DNA of 64,000 nt from an uncultured Sunxiuqinia sp. (GTDB taxonomy: Bacteria; Bacteroidota; Bacteroidia; Bacteroidales; Prolixibacteraceae). Positions 36,105-44,816 of the stretch are shown in pieces (position 1 is the first letter of the stretch; every line of letters begins with the position of its first letter). Location of the stretch: the NCBI RefSeq assembly GCF_947495665.1, contig NZ_CANLZV010000010.1:1-64000 (forward strand), given 5' to 3'. The position numbers were made by a program, and so were the translations under genes. A model generated the notes under the pieces. That model ran no database searches. It had not been told where the DNA came from and worked only from the letters and a program-made list of their open reading frames with translations.

Positions 36105-36986
36105 ATGGAACGAAAACCGATTTCTCCGGAAGCACGCCGGCAACTAATCATTGCCCAGCGCAGCGAAATTACGGAACACGCCATATATCACCGACTGGCT
36201 TCAAAAATAAAAGACGAGCACAACAGTCGGGTCTTGCGGGCCATTGCCGAGGATGAGCTGAAACACTACAAAATCTGGCAAAAATACACCGGCCGTGAAG
36301 TTAGCCCCAGTCGCTGGGAGATTTTCAAATTTTACTGGATCGCCCGTATTTTTGGAATCACCTTCGGGATTAAGCTGATGGAAAAAGGAGAAGAAAATGC
36401 ACAGATCAACTACAATCAGCTGGCCAAAGAAATTCCCGAAGCAACCACCATCAGCCAGGAAGAAAATGACCACGAAGAAGAACTGATCAAAATCCTGAAA
36501 GAAGACAAACTCGAATACATTGGCTCCATTGTGTTGGGACTAAACGATGCCTTAGTGGAAATTTTAGGCACCTTGGCCGGATTGACCTTCGCCTTGCAAA
36601 ACACTAAAATTGTAGCGCTCACCGGAATCATTGCCGGAATCGCCGGGGCCTTGTCCATGTCTTCTTCCGAGTACCTTTCTCATCGTTCAGAAGGCAATGA
36701 CGAAGGAGCTCTCAAATCAGCAGTATTTACCGGCATTGCTTATTTGTTTGCCGTGGTGTTTTTGGTGGCCCCTTACTTAATTTTCACCTCGCCCTTTGTA
36801 GCCCTGGCCGTAGCTGTTGCTGATTCCATTTTTGTGGTGTTTCTATACAGTTACTACATTTCCATTGCCAACGATCAGCCTTTCCGGAAGCGCTTTGGCG
36901 AAATGGTTGTTTTAAGCACTGTCGTCGGGCTCATCTCGTTCGGATTGGGTTATCTGGTACGAATTGCATTCGGAATTGAACTATAA
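36105..36986 (+). CDS. Ferritin-like domain fused to VIT1/CCC1 transporter
   Basis: A 293-residue membrane protein. Residues ~1-110 form a rubrerythrin/ferritin-like segment with RSEITEHAIYHRLA (E21, E24) and AEDELKHYKIW (E51-x-x-H54). Residues ~135-293 form about five helices of the VIT1/CCC1 metal transporter family, with LGLNDALVEILGTLAGLTFA and MSSSEYLSHRSEG. The architecture recalls MbfA-type iron exporters, so iron or manganese export is likely; the metal is inference. The preceding GNAT gene is co-transcribed by spacing. Confidence 0.88.
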   Translation: MERKPISPEARRQLIIAQRSEITEHAIYHRLASKIKDEHNSRVLRAIAEDELKHYKIWQKYTGREVSPSRWEIFKFYWIARIFGITFGIKLMEKGEENAQINYNQLAKEIPEATTISQEENDHEEELIKILKEDKLEYIGSIVLGLNDALVEILGTLAGLTFALQNTKIVALTGIIAGIAGALSMSSSEYLSHRSEGNDEGALKSAVFTGIAYLFAVVFLVAPYLIFTSPFVALAVAVADSIFVVFLYSYYISIANDQPFRKRFGEMVVLSTVVGLISFGLGYLVRIAFGIEL

Positions 36987-37030
36987 AACAATCCCATCAC
37001 GGGCTTGTTGATTTCAAAAAGTGAAGGACT

Positions 37031-37702
37031 ATGGGGAGCTATTACCTGGCCAAATTGATACAAGAAGGTGAGCACCAACAGCAGGATTTTAAATACTGCA
37101 TCAGCGACTCTAAAAAGATCGCCAAATCATTGGTTGCCTTTGCCAATACTGACGGTGGCCGCCTGCTGATTGGCGTTAAGGACAATGGCAATATCGTAGG
37201 TGTGCAGTCCGAAGAAGAATATTACATGGTGGAGGCGGCCGCTAAAGTATTCAGCAAACCCCAAATTGATTTTACCACTCGCCAACATCAGGCGGAAGGC
37301 AAGACGGTGCTTGAAGTAACGATTGAATCCAGCCAAAACAAACCCCATTTTGCAAAGACTGAGGAGGGAAAATGGCTTGCCTATTTCCGGCTGAAGGATG
37401 AAAACAAACTGGCCAACAAAGTCATGATTGAGGTCTGGAGAAAGCAAAAACGCAAACAAGGCATCCTGCTTCACTATTCCGAAAAAGAACAACTGTTGCT
37501 TGACTTACTGGAGAAAAGCGGCTCCATCAGCCAATCGGCTTTCAGCAAGCAGGCATGCATCACCTACCGCGAGTCTGTACGCATTCTTTCAGACCTGATT
37601 GTATTGGGTGTTTTGGAGATCAACACAGAGGATGATAAAATCCGCTATGTTATTTCAGAAGATTTCGATCGTGAAGAATGGGATACGGAAAATCCCAATT
37701 AG
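37031..37702 (+). CDS. AlbA_2 (divergent AAA-4) domain protein
   Basis: A 223-residue soluble protein with an N-terminal AlbA_2 (Schlafen-like) domain: EGEHQQQDFKYCISDSKKIAKSL, then VAFANTDGGRLLIGVKDNG. A C-terminal winged-helix-like part (~residues 150-215) follows. It is usually annotated as a putative transcriptional regulator with an ATP-binding domain; no partner is visible and the function is unknown. Confidence 0.8.
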   Translation: MGSYYLAKLIQEGEHQQQDFKYCISDSKKIAKSLVAFANTDGGRLLIGVKDNGNIVGVQSEEEYYMVEAAAKVFSKPQIDFTTRQHQAEGKTVLEVTIESSQNKPHFAKTEEGKWLAYFRLKDENKLANKVMIEVWRKQKRKQGILLHYSEKEQLLLDLLEKSGSISQSAFSKQACITYRESVRILSDLIVLGVLEINTEDDKIRYVISEDFDREEWDTENPN

Positions 37703-37850
37703 TCCAAAAGCTTCCTGACACAGCCCATACAGCCTGAATCCATCTGACACTGGCACAAAACCCACCATAAGCAAAACGGCCAATCATTTCGGCGCAAAAC
37801 GTAAACTTTTAATCTTAAAATCAGTTTACTTGATAAAGAAACAGCCTGAA

Positions 37851-38627
37851 ATGAAACGCTCAATAATATATACACTCTTGGCACTGGCAAGCCTGTCACT
37901 TTTAACCACTTGCAACAACCATTCTCCAAACGATCAGGAGCCGGAACCTACCGACACGGAAGAGCCACAAGAAATCATTGTTGAACCTGTCGACTTTCTG
38001 TCCGAAGCCCAATACGACCAATTGATTGTAGAAATCGTTTATATGGAAGGCTTCAAGCTGAATGCCAATTCAATCTACCTGCTGGCCTCTTTTCTGGAAG
38101 AGCGCATACACAAAAGCGGAGGCATCTCCATTATTTCCAAGGCCATTCCGTCTGAGGGAAAAGCCAACTACGCCATTGCCGACCTGCAAGCACTTGAAGT
38201 GCAATACCGCCAGCATTTGCCTATAGACAAAACGCTTTCGGCCTGGATTGCCATTGTAGATACCGATTATGCCGAAAATAAAGACACCGTAAAAACGCTC
38301 GGCATCCCTTACGCCACAAGCTCAATCGCCTTATTCGGAAAAAGCATCCAGGAATTTAGTGGCGGCGAGGAACAGCCATCCCCCCATGTGCTCGAGTCCT
38401 CCGTGCTAAAACACCTATTCGGACATCTGCTAGGCCTGGTCAACAAAGGTACGCCCATGCTAACCAACCACCTGGACACCCAACATGACAACCACTGTTC
38501 AAATAACTTCTGCCTGATGCATTATACGGCAGCAACCAGTCTGTTCTATGTCAATTTTCCGGGTGGGAATGTCCCTTCCTTGCGGGAGCAATGCCTGCAA
38601 GACCTGGAAGGCAATGGCGGCAAATAA
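37851..38627 (+). CDS. Metzincin-like lipoprotein lacking the catalytic Glu
   Basis: A 258-residue predicted lipoprotein (Cys21 after LLTT) with an acidic linker. The C-terminal part resembles Bacteroidota membrane metalloproteases: a HELGHxLGLVN-type zinc site, then GTPM, a His-rich stretch and CSNNFCLMHY. Here the site reads HLFGHLLGLVN (from residue 188): the glutamate of HExxH is leucine (codon 38415-38417). Zinc binding by His188 and His192 may persist, but proteolysis is doubtful. Whether this is a pseudoenzyme or an artefact is unresolved. Confidence 0.65.
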   Translation: MKRSIIYTLLALASLSLLTTCNNHSPNDQEPEPTDTEEPQEIIVEPVDFLSEAQYDQLIVEIVYMEGFKLNANSIYLLASFLEERIHKSGGISIISKAIPSEGKANYAIADLQALEVQYRQHLPIDKTLSAWIAIVDTDYAENKDTVKTLGIPYATSSIALFGKSIQEFSGGEEQPSPHVLESSVLKHLFGHLLGLVNKGTPMLTNHLDTQHDNHCSNNFCLMHYTAATSLFYVNFPGGNVPSLREQCLQDLEGNGGK

Positions 38628-38683
38628 AGACAGGTTTAACCAATTATTAATCACTTTCCGAATCCACTTTTGCATTTTATCAT

Positions 38684-38691
38684 TAGTTTTG
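38684..38691 (+). promoter_or_regulatory. Possible -7 element upstream of alkaline phosphatase
   Basis: TAGTTTTG matches TAnnTTTG. No -33 TTG is at the usual distance, and the leader would be about 100 bases, so this is tentative. Confidence 0.3.
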
Positions 38692-38797
38692 TTCCACTTG
38701 TTACATTGAAATAGAAAACGCCAACTCGAATCCTGAACCAATTCTATGGCTTCTTGTTTTTGATGTTGACTCAGATCCATTTAAAAATATCATTTGT

Positions 38798-39946
38798 ATG
38801 AAAAACTTACTTCTTATAGTTGTTAGCTTTCTGCTGGCCAATTCGCTGCTGGCTCAAGAAAACTACAAAACCCTGTCCAAGGAAGATTCTTTAAAAATTT
38901 ACATTGGACAGCAAACCTACGAGGTGAAAACCTATGTGGAAAAGCACAAAGCCCAAAAGCCCAAAAACATCATTTTCATGATTGGCGATGGCATGGGAGT
39001 TTCGCAAGTACAAGCTGGTCTATCGGCCAATGGTGGACAATTGTTTCTGACCAATTTTAAGCATGTTGGATTTTCACAAACAAGTTCGGCAAGCAACTAC
39101 GTAACCGACTCGGCCGCCGGAGGAACTGCATTGTCTTCCGGGTACAAAACCTACAACGGCGCAATCGGTGTTGATACCGATACAATCGCTCAGCCCACCA
39201 TTCTAGAAAAAGCCGAAGATAAAGGGCTGGGCACTGGATTAGTATCCAGCTCGGCCATCACGCACGCTACACCAGCTTCGTTCATCGCGCATCAGCCTTC
39301 GCGCAGCATGTACGAAGCCATTGCAGCCGACTTTCTCAAAACAGACATTGATGTTTTCATTGGTGGTGGATACAAACATTTTACCGACCGCAAAGATGGA
39401 CGCAACCTGACCACTGATCTGGAGAAGAAAGGCTATACGGTATTGCAAGACATCAACCAAATTGAGAAGTTCAAGTCAGGCAAACTGGCCGGACTGACAG
39501 CACCGGAACACAACGGGCGTGCGCCAGAACGAAACGGCATGCTACCGAAAGCCACAAGCAAAGCCATTGAGCTGCTTAGCAAAAGTAAGGATGGTTTTTT
39601 CCTGATGGTTGAAGGCTCACAAATTGACTGGGGTGGCCACCAAAATAACACCATTTATGTTGTTGAAGAGGTGCTTGATTTTGACCAATGCATTGCCCAG
39701 GCTCTTGAGTTTGCAGCCAAAGACAAAGAAACACTGATTGTTGTGACTGCAGACCACGAAACTGGTGGCATGGGAATTAACAACGGCAACACTGCCCAAC
39801 AAACGGTAAAAGGTGGCTATACAACCGGAGGTCACACGGGGGTAATGGTTCCGGTATTTGCTTTTGGGCCGGGTGCTGAGGAATTTACCGGCATTATGCA
39901 GAATACGGACATCCCGAAAAAAATGATGAAACTACTGGGCTTATAA
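38798..39946 (+). CDS. Alkaline phosphatase (PhoA family), periplasmic
   Basis: A 382-residue phosphomonoesterase with a signal peptide (~residues 1-20, cleaved near LLAQ). The metal ligand D64 is in MIGDGMG and the nucleophile S105 in VTDSAAGGTA; later ligands fall in SQIDWGGHQN (Asp/His), TADHETGGM and GGHTGVMVP. It releases phosphate in the periplasm, probably with zinc and magnesium. No Pho-box-type regulator is evident. Confidence 0.92.
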   Translation: MKNLLLIVVSFLLANSLLAQENYKTLSKEDSLKIYIGQQTYEVKTYVEKHKAQKPKNIIFMIGDGMGVSQVQAGLSANGGQLFLTNFKHVGFSQTSSASNYVTDSAAGGTALSSGYKTYNGAIGVDTDTIAQPTILEKAEDKGLGTGLVSSSAITHATPASFIAHQPSRSMYEAIAADFLKTDIDVFIGGGYKHFTDRKDGRNLTTDLEKKGYTVLQDINQIEKFKSGKLAGLTAPEHNGRAPERNGMLPKATSKAIELLSKSKDGFFLMVEGSQIDWGGHQNNTIYVVEEVLDFDQCIAQALEFAAKDKETLIVVTADHETGGMGINNGNTAQQTVKGGYTTGGHTGVMVPVFAFGPGAEEFTGIMQNTDIPKKMMKLLGL

Positions 39947-40057
39947 GCCCCTTATAACTTTCCTGAAAAGGACAAATACCTAAAAAACTATTGCAAGGAA
40001 GCCCTTTTCCTTCAATAGTTTTTTATTTTTAGCCCCCGATACTAAAATTTGAAGTTT

Positions 40058-41005
40058 ATGAATACCTCCATGGATGTATTGGATCATGTGCGGTTGAACT
40101 TTTCCCCTTCAGGCTTACTTTTTCTGAATATTGCCCTGGCCTTTATTATGTTTGGCGTTGCTTTGAGCATTAGACTACAGGATTTCAAAGACATTATCCA
40201 AAAACCGAAGTCGGCCATTACCGGCATCATTTCCCAGTTTTTACTCCTTCCCTTTCTCACATTCTTGCTGGTTATAAGCTTCAAGCCAGCGCCAACAATT
40301 GCACTGGGCATGATTCTTGTCGCCTCCTGCCCCGGAGGAAACATCTCCAATTTCATGAGCTCCATAGCCAAAGCCAACGCTGCCTTATCGGTTAGTCTGA
40401 CGGCATTTGCCACCCTTAGCGCAACCTTTATGACCCCGCTTAACTTTGCGGTATGGGGAAGCATGTATGTGCGTTTTTACAACAACCAGTCCGCTCAGGC
40501 TCTGCTTCGTCCTCTGGAAATCGATCAGATGCAAATGTTTGAAACGGTCTTTATCCTGCTTGGCGTTCCTGTCATTCTGGGCATTTTCTTTGCCTCTCGT
40601 TTTCCGGCAATTACAAAAAAAATCATCAAGCCGTTAAAGATCGCCTCCCTCGCCTTTTTTGTGGTGATGGTGGTGGCCATGCTCTCGGCCAATTTCGACC
40701 ATTTCATGCGTTTTGTGCACCTGGTATTTTTCATTGTCTTGATTCATAATGCCCTGGCTTTAGGAACCGGATTTCTTTTTAGCACGCTGATGAAACGTCC
40801 ACGTATTGATCGGCGGACAATCACCATAGAAACAGGTATTCAAAACTCCGGGCTGGCGCTGACGCTCATGTTCAACCCCAAAATTTTTCCGCCGGAGCTG
40901 GAACTGGGAGGCATGGCTGTAATTGCTGCCTGGTGGGGAATCTGGCATATTTTAAGCGGATTGACAGTTGCCTGTTTATGGGCAAAAAAACCAATGCTGG
41001 CTTAA
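40058..41005 (+). CDS. Bile acid:sodium symporter family transporter
   Basis: A 315-residue protein with about nine or ten membrane helices. The motifs MFGVALSIRLQDF, LGMILVASCPGGNISNFMSSIAK and the later ETGIQNSGLALTL belong to the SBF/ASBT superfamily. The transported substrate is unknown; in bacteria it is often not a bile acid. An upstream TTG is in frame, but ATG 40058 is preferred. The acyltransferase gene begins 1 base after its stop. Confidence 0.88.
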   Translation: MNTSMDVLDHVRLNFSPSGLLFLNIALAFIMFGVALSIRLQDFKDIIQKPKSAITGIISQFLLLPFLTFLLVISFKPAPTIALGMILVASCPGGNISNFMSSIAKANAALSVSLTAFATLSATFMTPLNFAVWGSMYVRFYNNQSAQALLRPLEIDQMQMFETVFILLGVPVILGIFFASRFPAITKKIIKPLKIASLAFFVVMVVAMLSANFDHFMRFVHLVFFIVLIHNALALGTGFLFSTLMKRPRIDRRTITIETGIQNSGLALTLMFNPKIFPPELELGGMAVIAAWWGIWHILSGLTVACLWAKKPMLA

Positions 41006-41006
41006 T

Positions 41007-42347
41007 ATGAAACACTGGTCCTTTGCCTACGCTTTTGTCAAACAAATAGTACGTGCCGCCATGTGGCTTGTTCACAAACGAATAAGCGTGATTGGCGAAA
41101 CGAACATTCCCCCGGACACGCCGGTGATCTTTGCCCCCAACCACCAAAATGCCCTGATGGACCCGCTGGCTGTTTTGTGTACCAGCCGCACCCAACCCGT
41201 ATGGCTCGCCCGGGCAGATATCTTTAAGCTGAAAGCCGCCCGCCCGATCCTTCGGTTTTTAAAGATCATGCCTGTGTACCGCTTCCGCGATGGCAAAGAC
41301 AACCTGGGGAAAAATGAAGAAGTATTTGCACAAGCCATTGAAGTGCTGGAAAACAAGAGGGAGTTAGCCCTGTTTCCAGAAGCAGCCCATTCGGGGAAAA
41401 GACAAATGCTGGCTCACAAAAAAGCCATTCCTCGCATCGCTTTTTTAGCCGAAGAGAAAAACAACTTCCAACTCAATCTTCACATTATTCCGGTCGGAAT
41501 TTACTACAGCCACTACTGGCACCTGAACCGGGAGCTGATTGTGCATTATGGCGAACCGATTTTGGTTAAAGATTATGAAGCTGAATTTAAACGCGACAGC
41601 CACAAAGCCAATATGGCCTTGCGAAACGAAATATCGAAACGCGTTGAAGCCCTGACCATCAACATCAAAAGCAAGGAGTATTACGATAACTATGAATTGA
41701 TGCGGGAATTGGTTGGTGCCGACTATGCACACCAATCCAAGGCCGATAAAAACCGTTTGAAAAACCGTTTTTACAGCGACCAAAAGCTAATCAGCTTGCT
41801 GGAGGAAAAGGAAGCCAGTCAACCGACGGTGTTTGGCGAGCTTCATCAACAACTAACCAACTACCGGGAAACACTGAATCAGCTCAATATTCATAACCAA
41901 CAAGTCAGCCAAACAAAGCTTTCGGCCTGGTACCTGGTTAAAAAAAGTTTCGGAGCCTTGCTGCTGCTTCCGTTGTTTTTACTGGGGTTCATCCTGCACT
42001 TAATCCCATTTTTTATCCCGCGCCACTTCATTCAGCGCAAAGTAAAAGATCAGTTGTTTTACGGTTCGGTTCAATTCGTTGTCGGACTAATCATTTATTC
42101 CGTAATTGGGCTTGTGTTAGGCATTGTGTTTTACCGGTACACCCAGGATGCTCTCCTTACCCTCTGCCTTTTACTGGGCTTTTGGCTGCTGGGCAAATTA
42201 GCTTACCAAGCCATGCAATTCCTTCTGGACTTGATTAACAATGTTCGTTTTTTCTTGTTCGCCCGAAAAGATCCCAACCAATCATCCCGCTTACTGCGCC
42301 AAAAGGCTGAGCTCCGAAACCAATTATTTCAGTTGATTAACGACTGA
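41007..42347 (+). CDS. PlsC-family acyltransferase with membrane-anchoring C-terminus
   Basis: A 446-residue protein. The N-terminal ~220 residues carry a PlsC domain (block I APNHQNALMDPLAV, block III ALFPEAAHSGKRQM). A central charged region follows, then about two to four membrane helices (~residues 310-420). It probably acylates lysophospholipid or a related acceptor at the inner membrane. It follows the symporter gene by 1 base and probably shares a transcript; the link is unexplained. A start further upstream would overlap the symporter. Confidence 0.82.
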   Translation: MKHWSFAYAFVKQIVRAAMWLVHKRISVIGETNIPPDTPVIFAPNHQNALMDPLAVLCTSRTQPVWLARADIFKLKAARPILRFLKIMPVYRFRDGKDNLGKNEEVFAQAIEVLENKRELALFPEAAHSGKRQMLAHKKAIPRIAFLAEEKNNFQLNLHIIPVGIYYSHYWHLNRELIVHYGEPILVKDYEAEFKRDSHKANMALRNEISKRVEALTINIKSKEYYDNYELMRELVGADYAHQSKADKNRLKNRFYSDQKLISLLEEKEASQPTVFGELHQQLTNYRETLNQLNIHNQQVSQTKLSAWYLVKKSFGALLLLPLFLLGFILHLIPFFIPRHFIQRKVKDQLFYGSVQFVVGLIIYSVIGLVLGIVFYRYTQDALLTLCLLLGFWLLGKLAYQAMQFLLDLINNVRFFLFARKDPNQSSRLLRQKAELRNQLFQLIND

Positions 42348-42362
42348 TTTTTTATACTTTTG
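42333..42362 (+). promoter_or_regulatory. Promoter of mntP
   Basis: TTG (42333-42335), a 19-base spacer and TACTTTTG (42355-42362) match the -33/-7 pattern. The -33 box lies inside the end of the upstream acyltransferase gene, and the ATG of mntP is 18 bases beyond the -7 box. Confidence 0.7.
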
Positions 42363-42380
42363 GGGCGATTTTGAGAACAC

Positions 42381-42947
42381 ATGGATTACGTAACCCTTCT
42401 TATTCTAGCCATTGGCTTATCGCTTGATTCATTTGCTGTGTCGGTTATCAGTGGTCTCAGCCTGCCCAAAATTCAGTTTTTACAAGCATCCCGCCTGGCC
42501 ATTATCCTGGCCATCGTTCAGGCTATTATGCCCTTATTGGGTTGGGGACTTCAAAGCGGCGTCCGCCAACTCATTGCTCCCATTGATCATTGGATTTCCT
42601 TTTTTATTCTCGCCGGAATAGGCTTGAAAATGATTTACGACAGTTTCACAAACCGGGAAAACCAAAGCATCAAAAACCCTTTAAACCTTCGGGTCGCTTT
42701 TTTCCTGGGGCTGGCCACTAGCATGGATGCCATGGCTGTAGGTTTTAGCGTGGCCAACCTGTTCTCAAAACTACTGATTGCCATTCTGATTATCGGATCA
42801 ACCACCTACTTTGCTTCCATGACTGGAATACTGATCGGCAAAAAGACCGGACCGCATATTACCCATTATGCCGAACTTCTTGGCGGATTAATTTTACTGT
42901 CAATTGGTGCTAAAATTTTGATTGAACACCTCTTCTTGCCATACTAA
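42381..42947 (+). CDS. mntP: Putative manganese efflux pump MntP
   Basis: A 188-residue protein with six predicted helices in two similar halves. The motif SLDSFAVSVISG near the N-terminus repeats as SMDAMAVGFSVA in the second half, each with the aspartates required for Mn export in MntP. It exports manganese across the inner membrane. No manganese riboswitch of the yybP-ykoY type was noticed in the short upstream gap. Confidence 0.92.
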   Translation: MDYVTLLILAIGLSLDSFAVSVISGLSLPKIQFLQASRLAIILAIVQAIMPLLGWGLQSGVRQLIAPIDHWISFFILAGIGLKMIYDSFTNRENQSIKNPLNLRVAFFLGLATSMDAMAVGFSVANLFSKLLIAILIIGSTTYFASMTGILIGKKTGPHITHYAELLGGLILLSIGAKILIEHLFLPY

Positions 42948-42989
42948 CTTCTTTTAAAGTTTTGTATCTTCGTGGCTCATTTATAACTA

Positions 42990-44780
42990 ATGAGACACGA
43001 GGTAGGTCCATATCTTATCACCCCACTTTTACTTGTTCTTGTTTTTTCAGGAATTGCGGGCCTGATTATCAGTCTATATCTACTTAAATACAAAAGATCC
43101 ACCGGACTGATTTACCTGGCGCTCATGCAATTCGGAACAGCGGCGTGGGCTTTTTTTTATGGGTTGGAATATGCTGCAACTTCTTTAAGTTTGAAGATAT
43201 TTTGGTCCAAACTCTCCTATTTGGGCATTGTGTTTACACCCGTTTTTTTCTATCTCTTCAGCCTTCATTTTGCTTCCAAGCACGCTGCTATAACCCGAAA
43301 ATTAAAAATTGGCCTATTTAGCTTGGCTTCAATCTTTTTACTGCTGGTACTAACCAATGATCTTCACTTTTTGCATTGGGCATCTTACAGCATCAACCCG
43401 GAATTCAACACCACCAATTATGAATATGGGATTCTATTTTGGCTGGTTTTTATGTTCTGTTACACCCTGCTGTTCTTAAGCATTATCAACATTGTTTCGC
43501 TGATTTTCGAATTTCCGGAGAACTTTCATACCCAGATTATTTTGCTTACCATGGCCTGCATCTTTCCGGTTGTTGGTAACCTCATGTACATTTTCAACGT
43601 CAGTCCGGTACCGGGCTTCGACTGGACGCCCATCTTTTTTGTGTTTTCAGGACTGGCACTCACCTTTATGAATGTTCGTTACGGCACCTTCGACCTTGTT
43701 CCCATTGCCCGCAATAAATTTTTGGATATGCTTCCTGATGGAATTGCCGTTGTTGACCGCCACCAACGAATTATCGATGTCAACCCGGCATTCTTACGAC
43801 TTACACAGCAAGATCGGAATGACATTCTTGGGAAGTCACTGGTTACCGCATTTCCGAAAGTAAAATCGTTGATGGAACAGCTGGCCCCCAAAGAAATTCT
43901 TGAGCCCATTGAGCTGGATGCTGAAATTCATGGCGAAACCATCTATTTTGACCTTCGGATCACGCCCCTTTACGATCCAAAAAACAGCCTCTCCGGCCAG
44001 TTAATCACCCTCCGTGACATTACCGAGAAAACGGTTTACGAACAAAAAATCAATCAAACGAACCAGCAGCTAAAACAAGAAATTGCAGAGAAAGAAAAGC
44101 TGATTGCTGATTTGGATGCCTTTGATCATACGGTAGCTCATGACCTGAAGAATATTATCGGCGCCATTGTGACCTCAACGGATTTAATTCAGTCTGAAGT
44201 GGAACAGCAAAACTTTCAGGACTTGGGTGAAATCATTGAACTCATTCAGCTTTCAGCCAACAAATCCTTGCATGTTATTAAAGAATTGCTGACCCTGGCC
44301 AGTGTCCGGCAACAGGATGTAAAATCAGAACCTGTGGACATGCTTCGGGTGTTTGAAGAAAGCGAAAAACGGCTGGCGGATATGATTAAAACCTCGGAGG
44401 CAACCATCATCAAACCCAAGGATTGGCCGTCGGCCTATGGCTATGGTCCCTGGATTGAAGAGGTGTGGGTGAACTTTTTGAGCAATGCCATTAAGTATGG
44501 GGGCAAGCCGCCGGTTATTGAGTTGGGCTCCACCCAATTTTACAGCGAAAAGAAAATCCGCTATTGGATCAAAGACAATGGCGACGGCTTGAGTCCAGCC
44601 AAGCAGAAAAAGCTATTCAGAAAATACGAGCGTTTTAACCAATCTCAAATTGAAGGTACAGGGCTGGGCCTTTCCATTGTAAAACGTATTGTTGAAAAAC
44701 TGGGTGGCGATGTGGGTGTGATCAGCAATGCCATTCCGGGAGAAGGCTGCATCTTTTACTTCACCCTCCCGCAAGACTAA
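42990..44780 (+). CDS. Hybrid 7TM-PAS sensor histidine kinase
   Basis: A 596-residue sensor kinase. Seven membrane helices (residues ~10-235) resemble the 7TM histidine-kinase N-terminal domain; a PAS domain (~240-355) and short coiled-coil lead to the dimerisation helix with FDHTVAHDLKNIIGAI, whose His in HDLKN is the phosphoacceptor. A HATPase with NFLSNAIKYGG (N box), DNGDGLSP (G1) and GTGLGLSIVKRIV (G2) ends the protein. No response-regulator gene is adjacent, so it is an orphan; the signal is unknown. Confidence 0.9.
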   Translation: MRHEVGPYLITPLLLVLVFSGIAGLIISLYLLKYKRSTGLIYLALMQFGTAAWAFFYGLEYAATSLSLKIFWSKLSYLGIVFTPVFFYLFSLHFASKHAAITRKLKIGLFSLASIFLLLVLTNDLHFLHWASYSINPEFNTTNYEYGILFWLVFMFCYTLLFLSIINIVSLIFEFPENFHTQIILLTMACIFPVVGNLMYIFNVSPVPGFDWTPIFFVFSGLALTFMNVRYGTFDLVPIARNKFLDMLPDGIAVVDRHQRIIDVNPAFLRLTQQDRNDILGKSLVTAFPKVKSLMEQLAPKEILEPIELDAEIHGETIYFDLRITPLYDPKNSLSGQLITLRDITEKTVYEQKINQTNQQLKQEIAEKEKLIADLDAFDHTVAHDLKNIIGAIVTSTDLIQSEVEQQNFQDLGEIIELIQLSANKSLHVIKELLTLASVRQQDVKSEPVDMLRVFEESEKRLADMIKTSEATIIKPKDWPSAYGYGPWIEEVWVNFLSNAIKYGGKPPVIELGSTQFYSEKKIRYWIKDNGDGLSPAKQKKLFRKYERFNQSQIEGTGLGLSIVKRIVEKLGGDVGVISNAIPGEGCIFYFTLPQD

Positions 44781-44816
44781 GGTTACCGGCTCACACCACC
44801 CAATTCCGCAAAGTGC

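Noticed and set aside
37031-37702. Schlafen/AlbA_2 protein as part of an antiphage system
   Set aside because: It stands alone among housekeeping genes, with no nuclease, toxin or mobile neighbour to support a defence role.
37699-37929. Cysteine-rich small protein on the minus strand (CLWWVLCQCQMDSGCMGC)
   Set aside because: It overlaps the 5' end of the lipoprotein gene, has no start near the Cys-rich part and no recognised family; it is probably chance.
40058-42347. Symporter and PlsC gene as a bile-acid detoxification operon
   Set aside because: SBF-family transporters often carry other substrates, and no bile-salt enzyme is present.
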